From: Rosellinia necatrix
Taxonomy: Eukaryota > Ascomycota > Sordariomycetes > Xylariales > Xylariaceae
Assembly: GCA_021209875.1 (NCBI GenBank)
Contig: JAGYVD010000007.1
Span: forward strand, 992,001-1,056,000
Direction of reading: 5' to 3'
DNA length: 64,000 nucleotides
The position numbers and the translations under genes were made by a program. Shown piece by piece: positions 13,965-27,203 of the stretch (its first letter is position 1; the number at the start of each line of letters is the position of its first letter). The notes below the pieces were generated by a model that saw only the letters and a program-made list of their open reading frames with translations, was not told the origin of the DNA and made no database searches.

Positions 13965-15262
13965 ATAAATATATTTTTGTTTTATTAATTATTTTAAACT
14001 TTTATTATATTATAAAATAGTTTAGTTTATTAAACGGACTGTTAATTTTTATAATTGTTTTTTTTAGTATTAATATATAGTTTTTATATTAAAATAAAGG
14101 TTTTATTATTTATAATTAACTTGTTTTATTATTTACGTTTAAATTTATTTTAAATATTTTTTAATAAAGTTTATAAAATAAACTATTTTTAATGTTTTAT
14201 TTTATATTTCTGTTTTAAATATTTTTGTTAACTAATAGTTTTTTAGTTTTTTGCAGCTGTTTTATTTTTTAATTAAAAATAAAAAGCATTAAAAATTTAT
14301 TTTTATTTTATACGGCAATAATTTTATAAACTTATAAAATAATAATGCTTAAGCATAATTTATTGCTAATATTTATTTTAACTAGTTGTTTTAATAATAT
14401 TTAATATAAAGTTTTAATTATTAATTAAAATATTTATTTATTATTTTATTTATTTAGCAGTTTTATAATATTTTATAAAAGCTAATATATATTTTATACT
14501 TATTAATTTATATAATTTATTAATAAAAACTAAAATAAATTATAGTTTTTATTTAATATTATAGTTATAAATATATTAAATATTTTAAATAAGCTTTTAT
14601 AATATATTTTTGCTATATTAGTTGTTATAGCTTATATTATATAAAAAATCGTTTATGTTTTTTTTTTACACGGTTTATTATAATTAACACGTTATTATAT
14701 CTATGCTTGTTTTTAAGCATTTATTTAAAATTTATCATTAAATATTGCTATATATAATTAAAAATTAATAATAGTTTTTAAAACTTTAAAGTTTTGTTGC
14801 GAAATATTTTTGCTAGTCAGCATTTTATATAGTTTATTATATATATATTATAACTATTAGCCAGTTTAAGCTACTAATATGTTTTTAATATTAATTTTTT
14901 AGTTTTATGTTTATTTAAATAAACAATAAGCATATAATTATAAATTTTTTAAATAAGTTTAGTTTTTAAATAAAAATAATTAAAAATTACTAGCTTTTTA
15001 TATATTATTATTAATCTGTTTTTAAGTTGTTAAAAATTGTAGTTTGTTATTTTTTTAGCTTTTTATTAATAGATTTTTATTTTAAGATTTTTTTTAGTTT
15101 TTTTTTAATATTTTATTAACTAGCTAAAGACCGGTTAATTTTTTAATTTTTTTTTTTAAACCTAATATAAAAACTTAACATTTTTTTTGTTTATAAAAGT
15201 ATTAGTTTTATTTTGCTGATAATAAGTTAAAAAATCGGTAAATGTTTTTATGCTTTTTTTTT
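13965..15262 (+). repeat. ~1.2-kb direct repeat, copy 1
   Basis: This interval aligns in the same orientation with about 24,025-25,195. Shared anchors include AATATAAAGTTTTAAT (14,403 versus 24,445) and TTATAGCTTATATTATATAA (14,635 versus 24,667), a steady offset of about 10.03 kb with small indels. Substitutions are mainly transitions. No coding content survives, and the element class is unknown. Confidence 0.8.
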
Positions 15263-15277
15263 ACCTTTTTATATTAC

Positions 15278-15520
15278 AGTCACGGATAACTGGTTGGCTA
15301 ATTGGGCATGTGGCACGGACTAGTATCCGTACATTTGTTGCTAACTAGAGCGCATAGACCAGCTGTAGCGCATAGACTGGACCTACTTTATACACCTGCA
15401 TTTAGTTAGAATTTTAATAGGCTAATTCTTTTTATTTATTATTTTTGTTTTTATAGATTTTTTGTATAATATATTATTTATTGCTAAAGCTTTAACTTTT
15501 TATTTATAACTAATATAACA
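15278..15520 (-). repeat. Family-1 element, copy C (subfamily with GTGCCACAT)
   Basis: Inverted copy of the 250-bp element. Its 3' half, read on the minus strand, differs from copies A and D (ATACTAGTCCGTGCCACATG, then CCAGTTATCCGTGACT) and matches the broken copy at 50.56 kb, so at least two subfamilies exist. The 5' half is RIP-degraded (TTGTTATATTAGTTATAAAT for TTGTTGCACCAGTCACAAAT). Confidence 0.82.
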
Positions 15521-15560
15521 ATCTATAGATTATTTTATTTTAAAGCCTTAAAACTGCTTT

Positions 15561-15703
15561 TGACACAGTCAGGAAGAGGGGGGCTCCTTATCTAGCTAGC
15601 GCAGCTAGCTAGATAAGGATTGTGTAGATTAGATAAGGTACTAGCCTAAGGCTTCTGGTCCCTCCGGGACCAGAAGCCCTTCCTTCTTTAATTCTACATC
15701 ACA
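15561..15703. mobile_element. 143-bp unmutated TG...CA element with two perfect hairpins
   Basis: A GC-normal island inside RIP DNA. It starts TGACACAG, ends ATCACA and is flanked on both sides by CTTT (or by CTTTT if the element begins at GACACAG). It holds a 15-bp perfect hairpin with 3-nt loop at 15,586-15,618 (CCTTATCTAGCTAGC arm) and a 13-bp perfect hairpin with 3-nt loop at 15,650-15,678 (GGCTTCTGGTCCC arm). Purine-rich tracts lie inside each end in opposite orientation. It may be a short solo LTR or a foldback MITE. There is no coding capacity. The lack of RIP suggests recent arrival or a length below the RIP threshold. Confidence 0.65.
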
Positions 15704-18095
15704 CTTTTACAGACTTAACCACACTACCCCTAGTAAAACATACTAGCTTTTTTAAATATTTTTTATATAAAAATAAGATTAACGATATAACATTAATTTT
15801 TTCTGCTAGCAGTGCTAATAAACGTGCTAAAAATTTAGCACGCCAAAACGCTACTTTATTACGTAAAGTTTTTGAATTACCTGCATACTTTATTAGAAAA
15901 ACTTTTCGTAATATATTTAAAACTAAATATATTTAAATTATTTTTAAAAAATTTAATATAGCATATTTAATTATTAAAGCTAATATTAAAACTAAAGCTA
16001 TATAAAACTTATTATTTAATTTTGTTTAAAATTTTTATTTATAAATTAAAACTTTAGACTTTTAAGCTGTTTTATATAATAAAACTTATAAGTTTTTTTA
16101 TAAAATAGTTAATATTTTAATATAAAATTTTGTTATAACTGCTATAAAAAGCAACTAACAGGCTTTTTTTAAAAACTTATTATAAAAAAACGTAATTTTG
16201 CTTAGCCTGACTTTAATAAACTTATTAATATAAAATTATTTGTAAACTTTACATAGATTTTTTTTTTTTTTAATAAAATAAAAATTAAAATATATATATT
16301 AATAGCTTTTAATAAACAGCGACTAATTACTACTTTATTGCATGTTATATCGCCGGACAAATAAAAACAGTTATAAAATAAGCTATAAAATTTAGCGCTT
16401 ATATTATAAAATATAAAAATACGTTTGATAAAAAATAAAAACGATTTAAAAATATTAAAATAAAGCTAATAATAACTTAAAAACAATTATCTAATATTTA
16501 AAAAGCTTTATTAAAGCATAATATAAATTAAATAAATTATATAAATAAAACAAAAATATAAATCTTTTATATTTAAACCGCTTAAAAGCTAAAATAATAA
16601 CGCAGCTATAAATTATAATATAATTAAACTAAAAATTATAACAGTTAATTATAACTATATTAAAACTTATTAAATAAATTTAATTAATTAATAATTAATT
16701 TATTAAATTATATAAAAAAACACATACTTTTAAAATTTAAAAAAATATATAAAAATCAATTAAAATATTTATAAATAAGTTTTATAATAACGCTTTGAAA
16801 AATAAAATAAAATTTAAAATATAATATTAAAACATAATTAACCGTTTTAAAATAAACGCGGACTAGTTTGCTAATAATAACATAAAAATAAGCAATATTA
16901 AGTTTTATTTTATTAAAAAGCATTTAAAAACTTAATTTTATATTTATTTAATAAATATTTTAATCTAATTACAACTTTAAAAACTTAATATAATATTTAT
17001 ATCATATTTAAAAAAATATAAACGTTTTAAAAAAATAAAAGCTAATTATAAAGCGTTAAATTTTAATAAATATATGTTTATTAAATTTATATGGTTTAAA
17101 ACAAATTTTATACGTTTTATTAAAAAACACGTTTTAATAAAGCTAAATAAAATAAAAATATAAAAATAAGTTATGACTTTATATAATTATTAAAACTATT
17201 TTTAAATATTTAAAAATACTATAGATTTTAACGCTTATATAAAATATTATATTTAAATAGCTTATTATTTGTTTATAAATAATTAAAAAAATAAAGCTTA
17301 TAAAACAAAAATAATTTATAAAATATAATATATACTTGTTATATTAAACTTTTTTTAACTACGATAACGCGACTAACTCTGCTGGCAAACACGTTTATAA
17401 AAAAATAAAATAATTAATTGCTAAAAATAAATATTTTTAATATAAACAAAAAAAACATGTTATTAAAAACTGTTTTATAAAAGCCGTAGATTAGGCTTAA
17501 CGTTATACCCGCGTAAATATAATTATAAAAAAGTTTAAACCGGCATTTTTTAAAATTAAAAAACTCAGCAGAAAAAAAAAATAACTTTAAAAAATAAACT
17601 TTTTTAAAAATAATATTATCATATAAAAACAAAAAACTTAATAAACAACAATTTAAATAAAAACTTTTATTATAAATTTATATTTTATATAATAATAAAT
17701 TATTATTTATTATTTTTAATATATTTAAAAATATAAAAGCCGGTATATATATAAATATAAACATATTTTTGTTAAAAAATTATAAAACTATTAAACTTAT
17801 TTATTAAAAATAAATTTAAACTTAAATTAATAACTAAATATAATAGAAAATTAAATTAAAAATTAATTATATTTTACGTTTAATTTTAAAATATATAAAA
17901 AATATTTAAAAATATACTTATTAATATTTTAAATATAAAATAAAAAATAATATTAAAAAAATAGTTTAAACAGTATAATATATTATTTAATACTAGACAA
18001 TATATATTAATTTCTTTTATTTTATTTAGTAAAAAATTATAAGTGTTATTATATATTAGTTATAAATAAAGCTAAAATATAGTTATAATTTTTAA
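15704..18095. other. AT-rich gene-free stretch
   Basis: RIP-type sequence. The first ~50 bp (to about 15,753, ACAGACTTAACCACACTACC) is less degraded and may belong to the host site of the adjacent element. No gene recognised. The 72-codon minus-strand frame at 17,414-17,632 is AT-driven low complexity. Confidence 0.65.
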
Positions 18096-18371
18096 AGGCC
18101 TAAAGCGAGCTTGTAAGCGTGATGAAAATTGCGAAAAAAGTGAGAGTTACAAGTGGAAAAAACCAGACGTGTAGATAGACTGACTATTCGGCTTGCGTTT
18201 TATTGTATAGGTCAACTTTTTAATAGTTAGTTTTCTATTTTTATATAAACAGCCGAAAGCTGTTTTTTTAGACTAGCTGTATTTATATTTAAATTTGGTC
18301 GGGGATTCGTGTTATATAGCGCGCGCGCGTAGGTGCAGTCTGCCGCATAGGGCCTGTAAAGCTTGCATGTG
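18096..18371 (+). repeat. Family-4 repeat, copy 1 (~276 bp)
   Basis: Matches 21,885-22,161 along its length. Order of landmarks: GAGCTTGTAAGCGTGATGAA; a TATATAAA box; AACAGCCGAAAGCTGTTTTTTT (a 7-bp-stem hairpin, AACAGCC/AGCTGTT-like, followed by a T run); AATTTGGTCGGGGATTCGTG; a GCGCGCGCGC run; and a GCTTGC end. This copy is better preserved in the 5' half, the other in the 3' half. No open frame. Confidence 0.82.
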
Positions 18372-21300
18372 TTACAGAATTAAATATATTATTAAATATG
18401 TTTTTAAAACTTGTATAAATAATAGGATCTAAGTTGTATATTATATAATAATAATAATTTAGCCTGATATTTAAACAAAAGAATATTATATTAGCTAATG
18501 TATTTTAATAATACGTTAGAGTAATTTATATAAGTAGATCTGCGTAACTTTTTGTAAAAAATATGCATATATATATGTATATTAAATAAACCCTGTAAAA
18601 GTCTCCTGTTTTATATATATATATGCAGCCAAGCTATTAATATTATATAAAAGACCTGCATGTATATTAAGTAGGTCTATAACCTCTGTTCTATATAACA
18701 GGCTTTATTTACACTTTATTAGACCTTATTAAAAAAAGAACTCCTGAAATAAAAGTCTTTTAATAGGCCCTTCTGAAAAAAAAAAAACCGGAGCTTAAGT
18801 AGTTGTTAGTTATAATGCAACTTTTTTATGTTTTATTACAAGGTATAAAACTATTTATAGAAAAAGTTTTTTAAAGCTAGCATCCTATCTGTATAAAAAC
18901 TCGAGTATTTTTTTTTTTCGAGTTTTATAAAGATTTTAAAGTTAGACGTATACAGTAGTATTTTTTTAAAAAACGCTAGCTAATAGTAGCAGATCTAATA
19001 ATAAGTTAATATTTATTTTATTGTTTAAATATCGGATAAAAATAACATTTAATAATTTAAATAGATCTTTTATATTACGTGTTTTTTTTTTAAAACATAA
19101 TTATGCTTTTATTTTTTAAAAGTTTTAAAAAAATATTATTTTTTATAAGATTTTAAATATTTTATATTGCTTTAAACATTATGTTTAAGTTAATGTTGTT
19201 TTATATATTATTTATATAAGATTTTAAAATAAACGGAAATTTTTGATCTAATTTTTTATTTTTTTTTTTATTTTTGTTAAAACGGTGTTTTTAACGTTTA
19301 ATTATATATTTTAAAATCTAGTTTATAATAACTTTATAAAAATAATCTTTAGCGAAATAAATCCGTTTAAAATTTTCGATAATAAAAACATGGCTATCTG
19401 TTAAAGTTCTTTAATAAACGTGTTTTTTTTTATTTATTTAAAGTGCGCTAAAGTTTATAGAATTTTTTTAAAGTAGTTAAATAGTTTTTTAAACAGTTTA
19501 AAATTAATTTTGTCCGACATTTTAATTTTAAGGTCTAAAAACATAGTTATTATTTCTATTTTTTATGTGTAAGTTAATCTAAAAGCAGGTTTAACAAGCT
19601 TTTTAACTTTTATTAATGCTTATAATATAAAATTATTAATATAAATATATAAAATATTATTAATATATTTTTATAATATAAAATATTAAAATAGTTATTA
19701 ATATATAGTTTATGTTTTATTATATAAAATTAATAATATTAAAAAAGCAGGCAACTTTTATAGCTAGTTTTTTTTGTTAATAAAAATATTTTAAGCTGTA
19801 TTTAAATATAAAATAGTTATTAGCAATATTTGTAAATTTATTTGCTACTTAAGCTTAATATAGTTTTATATAGCATAAATCGCTGTGTTTTTATATTATA
19901 TATTTATATATTTTTTAATTAGTTTTAAAAAATATTAAAATAATATATTATTATATTTATAATTATTAAAAAATACGTTATAGTTATATTATTAAAAATA
20001 ATAACGTAATATAAAGTTGTTTTAATAATATAATAATTTATATGTTGCTATTAATTATTTTTTAAAAGTTTAAATAAAATTTTAGCAGCTAAATTATATA
20101 TAGTTTTATAATAAAAATAATAAATTTAAAAATAAAAAGTTTTTATAAATTTTAAATAGCTTTATAAACATAAGGAACTTGTTTTTATAGTTTTTAATTT
20201 ATTAAAAAAGCTTTTTATTTTATAAAACTTAGCAGGTATTTTAATAATGCGTTAATAAAAGCTTTTATTTTATTTTATATAATATTATTTTAAACAAACG
20301 TTTTAATTATTATAATTTTTTAAAGTTATTTTTACGTTATTTAAATATTTTTATAATTTTTATAATATTAATTTAAAAATATTATTATTATTTTTAAGTT
20401 TTTATTAAATATTATTGCTAAAAGTTTATTTTTTATAAATATTTTTAAACATTATTTAATTTTAGTTTATTTTAATAAATTAAAAAACATTATAAAACTT
20501 ATTAATCTGCTTTATAAGTTTAGATTGTTTTTTTTTTAATTTTTGTTTTATATAATGTTTTATTTTTTTTAAGTCGACTGCTTGTTTTAAAATGTTGAGT
20601 TTTAAATTATATAGTTCTGCAGATAATTTATTAATTCTAGCTTTTATTTAATTTTAGTTTTAAAGTTATTTTAAGCTTTTTAAATAGTTTATTATTTTTA
20701 ACTATATAAATAAAATATTTATTTTTAATGCTAAGCTATTTTTTATTTTAAAAGTAATAATATTTTATTTAATATATAAACTTTTTAACTAAATTAAACG
20801 CTAATAAAATAATTATAAGCATTTTAATTAAAAGTTTAACTTATATATTAATTAATAGCTTAATTAAAATGCTGTTTAAAAAATAAAAAAATATTATATT
20901 TAACTTTTTTTAAAGCTTATTTTTAGGTTTGCTTTTGTTTTTTAACGTTTTTAAAGCTTTAAGTTTTTTTTAAAAACGTTTTTTAAATTTTTTTAAAACT
21001 TTTAATAGCTTTTTTAACGTTTAAATATTATTAACATATTATTTTTAAAATAATATATTATATAGTATTTTATAAATATATAAGTCGGTGTTTAATTTTT
21101 TACGACTTTTTATTTATAAACTTATATAAGTTTTTAAAATAAATTTATTTATTTTAGATTTTTTAGCTTTTTAATAAATAATAATTTTAGCGAAAGTTTT
21201 ATTAAGCTTTGCTATATTTTTTGCGTAAATAATATCTATTATTTTTTAAGCTAAAAATAAATAGTTTATTTTTGCCTGCTTATAGTTTACGTTTAACTAA

Positions 21301-21884
21301 GATTTTTTAAAACAGGTTATAATTCTGTTTTATTTTTATTTATATAATTATAAATATTTTAAAATATTTTTCTTTTGTAATATATTAAAATAACTTTATA
21401 AAATATTTTTTATTTATTATTTTAAATTAAAATAGATTTTTAAAAAAATACTTTTAATTTTTATTATTAATAGTTTTTAAAAACTATTTTTTAACAAAGT
21501 TTAAAAGTTTATTAATAATAATATTAAATATATTTTTTAATATTTTTAAAAGTTTTAAAATATTAAAACTTTAAGTTTTTAATATTTTTAATTAAAGCAG
21601 AAGTATTTTATTTATTTTATATGTTTATATTATATAAAAGTTTTATTAATTTAACTGTATTATTTATATATATTAGCAAGTTTAAAAATAAAAGTTTAAA
21701 AGCTTTATAATATATAATTAAAACTGTTTTAATATAATTTTTACCGATATAAAATATAAATATAAAGCTATATGTTTTTATTTATATTTAATTTTATAAT
21801 AAAAAAATAATAAAAAAAAAAGTTAGATTAAAAGCTATTATAAAATAAAAATATAATAATAAGCAATTTTTATAAATAAAAATT
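18372..21884. other. AT-rich gene-free stretch with a milder zone at 18.4-19.0 kb
   Basis: At 18,540-18,960 the sequence keeps more G/C (for example AGACCTGCATGTATATTAAG, and an inverted AAAACTCGA / TCGAGTTTT pair around a T run near 18,895-18,932), so it is less mutated or younger than the rest. Beyond 19.0 kb it is saturated RIP-type sequence. No gene or family recognised. Confidence 0.6.
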
Positions 21885-22161
21885 AAAAGCTTAAAACAAG
21901 CTTGCAAGCGTAATAAAATTATAAAAAAAATAAAAGTTGCAAGTAAAAAAAACTAAACGTGCGGATAAACTAATTATTTAGCTTATGTTTTATTATACAG
22001 GTTAACTCTTTTTTAATTAGTTTCTTACTTTTATATAAACAGCTAAAAGCTGTTTTTTTAGACTGGCCGTATTTATGTTCGAATTTGGTCGGGGATTCGT
22101 GTCGCGTAGCGCGCGCGCGCAGGTGCAGTCCGCCGCGTGGGGCCTGCAGGGCTTGCGTGTG
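21885..22161 (+). repeat. Family-4 repeat, copy 2 (~277 bp)
   Basis: Second copy of the 18.1-kb repeat. The 5' half has many G-to-A changes (AAGCGTAATAAAATTATAAA for AAGCGTGATGAAAATTGCGA). The 3' half is intact, with GCGCGCGCGCGC and GGGCCTGCAGGGCTTGC. The short frames here on both strands are by-products of the GC-rich half and the adjacent trinucleotide run. Confidence 0.82.
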
Positions 22162-22169
22162 CATATGAC

Positions 22170-22203
<34 letters not shown>
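22170..22203. repeat. (AAT)n microsatellite, ~11 units
   Basis: Perfect AAT run starting 8 bp after the family-4 copy ends. A simple-sequence tail directly after a repeat could be a retroposon 3' tail, but the 18.1-kb copy has no such run. It encodes a spurious poly-Asn frame. Confidence 0.9.
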
Positions 22204-25200
22204 TTTTTAAAAATAATATACTAGACAGGCAAGCTGCGCGGACAGGTAAGCTGCGCATTTTTCTGGATTTTTATATAAAAACATGTTATAATCCTACTAA
22301 AATAAAAAAAATTAATTAAAACTAATTAAAATCGCTTTTATTAAATGTTTTTATTTTATTTTTATATATATAAATATTATATTTAAGTTTATTTTATATT
22401 CTGCAGCGCTGTTTCTATTTTATATTTTTGTTTATATAACAACTATTTAACTGTATTTTTATATTTAATTAATTTTTGATAGTTTTATTTAGTTTTTAGT
22501 TTTAATTTTTTAAACACTGAAAAATTTTTAAGCTTATATATATTTATTTTTATATCATAATGTTAAATTGATTTATAATTTGTTTATTAAAGGTGAAATT
22601 TTTAATTTATAATAACTTAATTTAAAATTTAATATTATTATATTTTTAAAATTAAATTAATTATATTTAAAACAGTAATAAAAAACTATTTAAATATGAT
22701 ATAACTTTTTTTCAATATATTTAGCTTATAATATAATATTTTAAAGATTATATAACGTTTTAAAATTTAAAATTAAAAGCTTATAAAAACTTTAAAAATA
22801 TTTTTATTATAATTTTTAGCAGCACCTTTAAAATAATATATATTAAATTATATAAAACAAGCTTAAAACATTCAAAGGATTTATAAATATTTTATTTTAT
22901 TATAACCTTTTATATATATAATAAAATAACGCTAAAAGAACTTTTTCATTCAGATAAATTATAAAAACTTCCGTTTATTTATTAAGTTATTTATTATATA
23001 AATATTTTTAAAACCTAAAATAATTAATATCAAATAATTAAAACTTATGTTATAAACAAAATAATATATAAAACATAATAATTTTATTTCTTTTAACATA
23101 TAACTTAAATTAAATAAAACAATAGCTTTTATAGCTGTTTAAAATTAATAAGCCATTAAATTTTTTATCTAGTTAAGTATATATTAACTTAAATATTTTA
23201 TTTAATTTAAACTTTTTTATTTATTATTTATTTATTTTTATAACTATAATTTTTAAACAATTAATAAATTATTATTTTAATATGAAAATAATATATAAAT
23301 AAAACCTCTTAAAATGATATATAATAAAATGATATGACTATATAAATAAAAAGTTTAAATAACTATTCAATCTTAATAATTATTTTATATAAGAAAATTT
23401 TAATTGTTTATATGAATTAAATAATATAATAACTATTTTAATTTTTATGTTGCTTATTATTCAACTAATTTTATTAAAGTTATAAATTTTTTTAATATAT
23501 ATATTTTTACTTTTATATAAAAAAACTAAGCTTAATACATATTAAAATTTTCATCACAACCTTTTTCATAATTTATTTGATAATTACATCTTGTTGATAA
23601 ATTATATAGTTATTATATAAAAACTAAAGCTTATTTAATTTTTACTAGTTGCATATTATCATTATAGATTAATTAATTAGCGATATTTTTAATATTATAT
23701 AACTAAAGCAACAATATTTCAAAAATTAAATTAAATATTTATTTAATGAAAAGAATTTTTCGCTTTTAATAATTAATATAATTTTAAACATACTATATTA
23801 TAAAAAGAAATTTATTCTTAAAAATATAAAATAGCTTTTAAAATATTATATATAACTATAGTTTTGCATATATAATAAATTATGGCGTCATAAAGCTTAT
23901 AAAGTTAGCTTTAAATTTTTAAATTTATAAACACAAAACATGCTATTCTAATTACAATATTTAAAATATAAACATATATATATATAAAATAAAAATAGTG
24001 CATAGCTCACCTGTCTAATGCATTTAATATATTTTATTTTTATTAAGTATTTTGAACTTTTTGTGATTATAAAATAATTTGATTTACTAAACAAATAGTT
24101 TTTTTATAACTATTTTTAAAATATTAATATATAGTTTTTATGTTAAAATAAAAATTTATTATTTATTATTAACCTGTTTTATTATTTCTGTTTCAGTTTA
24201 TTTTAAATATTCTTTAATAAAATCTATAAAACAAATAGTTTTTAATATTTTATTTCATGCTGTTAATTTAAATATTTTTTAACGAATAACTTTTTCAGTT
24301 TTTCAACAGCTGTTTTATTTTTTTAATCAAAATTGAAAAAATTAAAATTTTCTGAAATAATAGTTTAATAAATTTATAAAATGATAATATTTAAATATAA
24401 TTGATTACTAATGTTAATTTCAACTAATTATTTTAATAATAATTAATATAAAGTTTTAATTGTTAATTGAAATATTTATTTATCATTTTAGTTTATTTAA
24501 TAATTTTATAATATATTATAAACACTAATATATGTTTTACATTTATTAATTCATATAATTTGTTAATAAAAATAAAAATTAATTATAAATGTTCATTTAA
24601 TATTATAGTTATAAATATTAAATGGATTTAATACGCCTTTATAATATATTTTGATTATATTAATTATTATAGCTTATATTATATAAAAATTATTAATATT
24701 TTTTAATCGGTTTATTATAGTTAATGTATTATTATATTTATATTCATCTTTAAATATTCATTTAAAATTTTAAAGTTTTAATTTAAAGGATTTTATGACC
24801 ATATATTTTATATAGCTTGTTATATATATTATAACTATTACCTGGTTTAAACTATCTATATTTTTTAATTTTTAATTTTTTAATTTCATTTTTAGTTAAG
24901 GAAATAATACACACATAATTATAATTTTTTTTTTAAACCAATCAGGTTTTTAAATAAAAATAATTACAAACCATTAGTTTTTTACATATTATTCTTAATT
25001 TGTTTTTAAATATTTAAAGATATAATCTTTTCTATTTTTTTGCTTTGTATTTATTAATTCTCGTTTTAAAGTGTTTTTTTAGTTTTTTTTAAGACTTTTT
25101 TATTTATGAAAATACAAATTTTGTTTTAGCAATAATGGCTTAAAAAATCGTTAAATATTTATATATATGTATATTTTAGCTTTCTATATTATTACATCTT

Positions 25201-25851
25201 TTTATTTATATAATAAAATATTAATTACTATTTTTAAAAATTAAAAACAATAAAAAATTATAATTGAAAAATAATTTGCTTTATCAAGTTTGTTTTAAAT
25301 CTAAATGTAATTTTATTTTATAATCTTTTAATTTTTAACAATTCATAATTATAGAAAAATGTTTGTTTGAACTGTTTATTAATTCTAGCTTTTATTTTTT
25401 AATGCTATAATTATAGCTAGTATTTTTTATAAAAATATTATAATTCAATTTAATATTATATAATATATTGAAAAATAAGCTATAAAATATTATTTCTCTT
25501 TATATAGCTGCAACAATACTGTTGCTATAACTTTATTAAATAAATTAGTTTTAATTTTTATAAAAATCTTTATTTTTAAAATATAAAGCAAGGTTTTTTC
25601 ATAAATAATAAAAATATTAGTTTTTTTATAACTTTGTTTAGTTTATAATTATTTATTTAAAAATAGGATTTTTATTACTGTTTTTATAAATAATATTAAT
25701 AGAATATATAATATCTTATCAAATTTAATAAATTTCTTTTATTAATTATTAATTCAATATTTTCATATAGTTTATAGCTTATTGAATAATATTTTATATA
25801 AAAGATTATATTTTAAATTTTATGCTTGTTTATTTTTTAATTTATATTATC
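22204..25851. other. AT-rich stretch retaining TCA/TGA contexts; includes direct-repeat copy 2
   Basis: Still gene-free and AT-rich, but from about 22,550 TCA and TGA trinucleotides are much commoner than in 1-22 kb or 41-46 kb. This suggests a different mutational history or age. The 24,025-25,195 part is the second copy of the ~1.2-kb direct repeat. No coding domain recognised. Confidence 0.65.
24025..25195 (+). repeat. ~1.2-kb direct repeat, copy 2
   Basis: Counterpart of 13,965-15,262, same orientation. The left boundary is sharp near 24,020, where the preceding ATAGCTCACCTGTCTAATGC does not match copy 1. This copy keeps TTCAACTAATT and TCAGTTTTTCAACAGC where copy 1 shows TTAACTAGTT and TAGTTTTTTGCAGC, so the two copies decayed independently. 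Confidence 0.8.
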
Positions 25852-26037
25852 ATGGTCTACAGCCAGCCATAATGGCGATCTCTGATTGGCTGGCTGGCCG
25901 ACCGGCCAGCTGATCCCTGATTAGCTCCCTGGCTAAGTGGGTGCAGGTACGGAGTAGTAAATGCGGTAGGCCAGTTATATAGTGAATAGCCAGTAATATA
26001 TACAATTAGGAATTCTGGCCGTTGGCCTGATATATAG
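25852..26037 (+). repeat. Family-3 GC-normal island with internal duplication
   Basis: Unmutated ~185-bp island. ATGGCGATCTCTGATTGGCT matches the fragment at 40,080-40,099. Here the motif is partly duplicated (GATCTCTGATTGGCT, then GATCCCTGATTAGCT) around a perfect 7-bp hairpin GCTGGCC/GGCCAGC at 25,893-25,910. It ends near GTTGGCCTGATATATAG. No open frame. Probably an LTR or MITE relic. Confidence 0.7.
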
Positions 26038-26950
26038 TTTTTTTTTTTAAAGATTAGTTTGTTATTTTAATATATAAATATTATAAAATTAAATTTTATT
26101 TTTGTTGTTTAAAAAATATTAAATTTTTTAACCAATTAAAACGGATTAAATAATTGACACGTTAAAATATTATAGCAAAAAAAACAATTTAAACTTTTTA
26201 TAAAAGTTAAGTAATAAATATGTTTTAAAAAAACGATTTGAATAAACTTGCGATTTAAAACGCTAATTAATATAATTATTATAAAGTTTGTTATTAATGT
26301 TTCAAGGTTATTAAATTAACGTTATAAACAAATAATATTAATATGGCATAACATTTTAAATAAAAAAATAATAGTTATAATAAAAGTAAAAACGAAAAAA
26401 AAAGATTTATGAATGTTTTTATATTAAAATTGTACTGTTTATAATAATAGCCAAAGCTTATATACAGCTTATTTTATTATTAATAAATAATTTCAAATAA
26501 TATTTATAACAATAACGCTTAAAAAAAACATATAGTTTTATTATAAAATAATCTTATAAATGTTTAATTGTTTATTATACTAGGTTATAACCATTTTAAA
26601 AAAATATATTACAAATTTAAATATTGCTTATTATTTATTAACGCTGTTTAAAATATTTTAAAAAATATTATATTAAATGAACTAGTTTAGTTTAGAAAAC
26701 AAAAAAATTAAAACCAATTTAAATTATTTTTTAATTGAAATAAACAAAAAAGTTGAATCGTTAAAATATCTGCTGAACTAAACAGACCATTGAATAGTTG
26801 CTCAAAAACTACGTTTAAGCTAGATATAAGCATTTTTAATTTATAATATATTAAAAAGAATTAAAATGAACTTTTAAAGCTGCAGAACTATTAGTTTTTC
26901 TAAATAAAAAACTAATAAGTAATAAACTAAAAATAAAATTTAAGCATTAG
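26038..26950. other. AT-rich gene-free stretch
   Basis: RIP-type sequence keeping some TGA/TCA. No gene or repeat recognised. Confidence 0.6.
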
Positions 26951-27203
26951 AGTTACGGATGACTGGTCCTTCAGCCGCGGCATGCGTGGCACGCGCAGAA
27001 CATCCGTACACCTGTTGCCAACTGGTGCGCACAGACCAGCTGTAGCGCACCCAGACTGGACCCACGCCACACACACATAATTAACCAGAATTCTAGTGGG
27101 CCAATTCCTCCCACTTACTCTTTCCTTTCCCATCTGTAGATTTTTTGTACAATACATCACTTATTGCTGGAGCCTTGACTTCTTATTTGTGACTGGTGCA
27201 ACA
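26951..27203 (-). repeat. Family-1 solo-LTR-like element, copy D (best preserved)
   Basis: A 253-bp inverted copy, essentially unmutated. On the plus strand it begins AGTTACGGATGACTGGTCC and ends GACTGGTGCAACA, flanked by perfect ATTAG duplications at 26,946-26,950 and 27,204-27,208. The duplication is the same 5-mer as at copy A although the element is in the opposite orientation, and both right flanks continue TTTA. The 77-codon minus-strand frame across it has no coding features. Confidence 0.87.
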
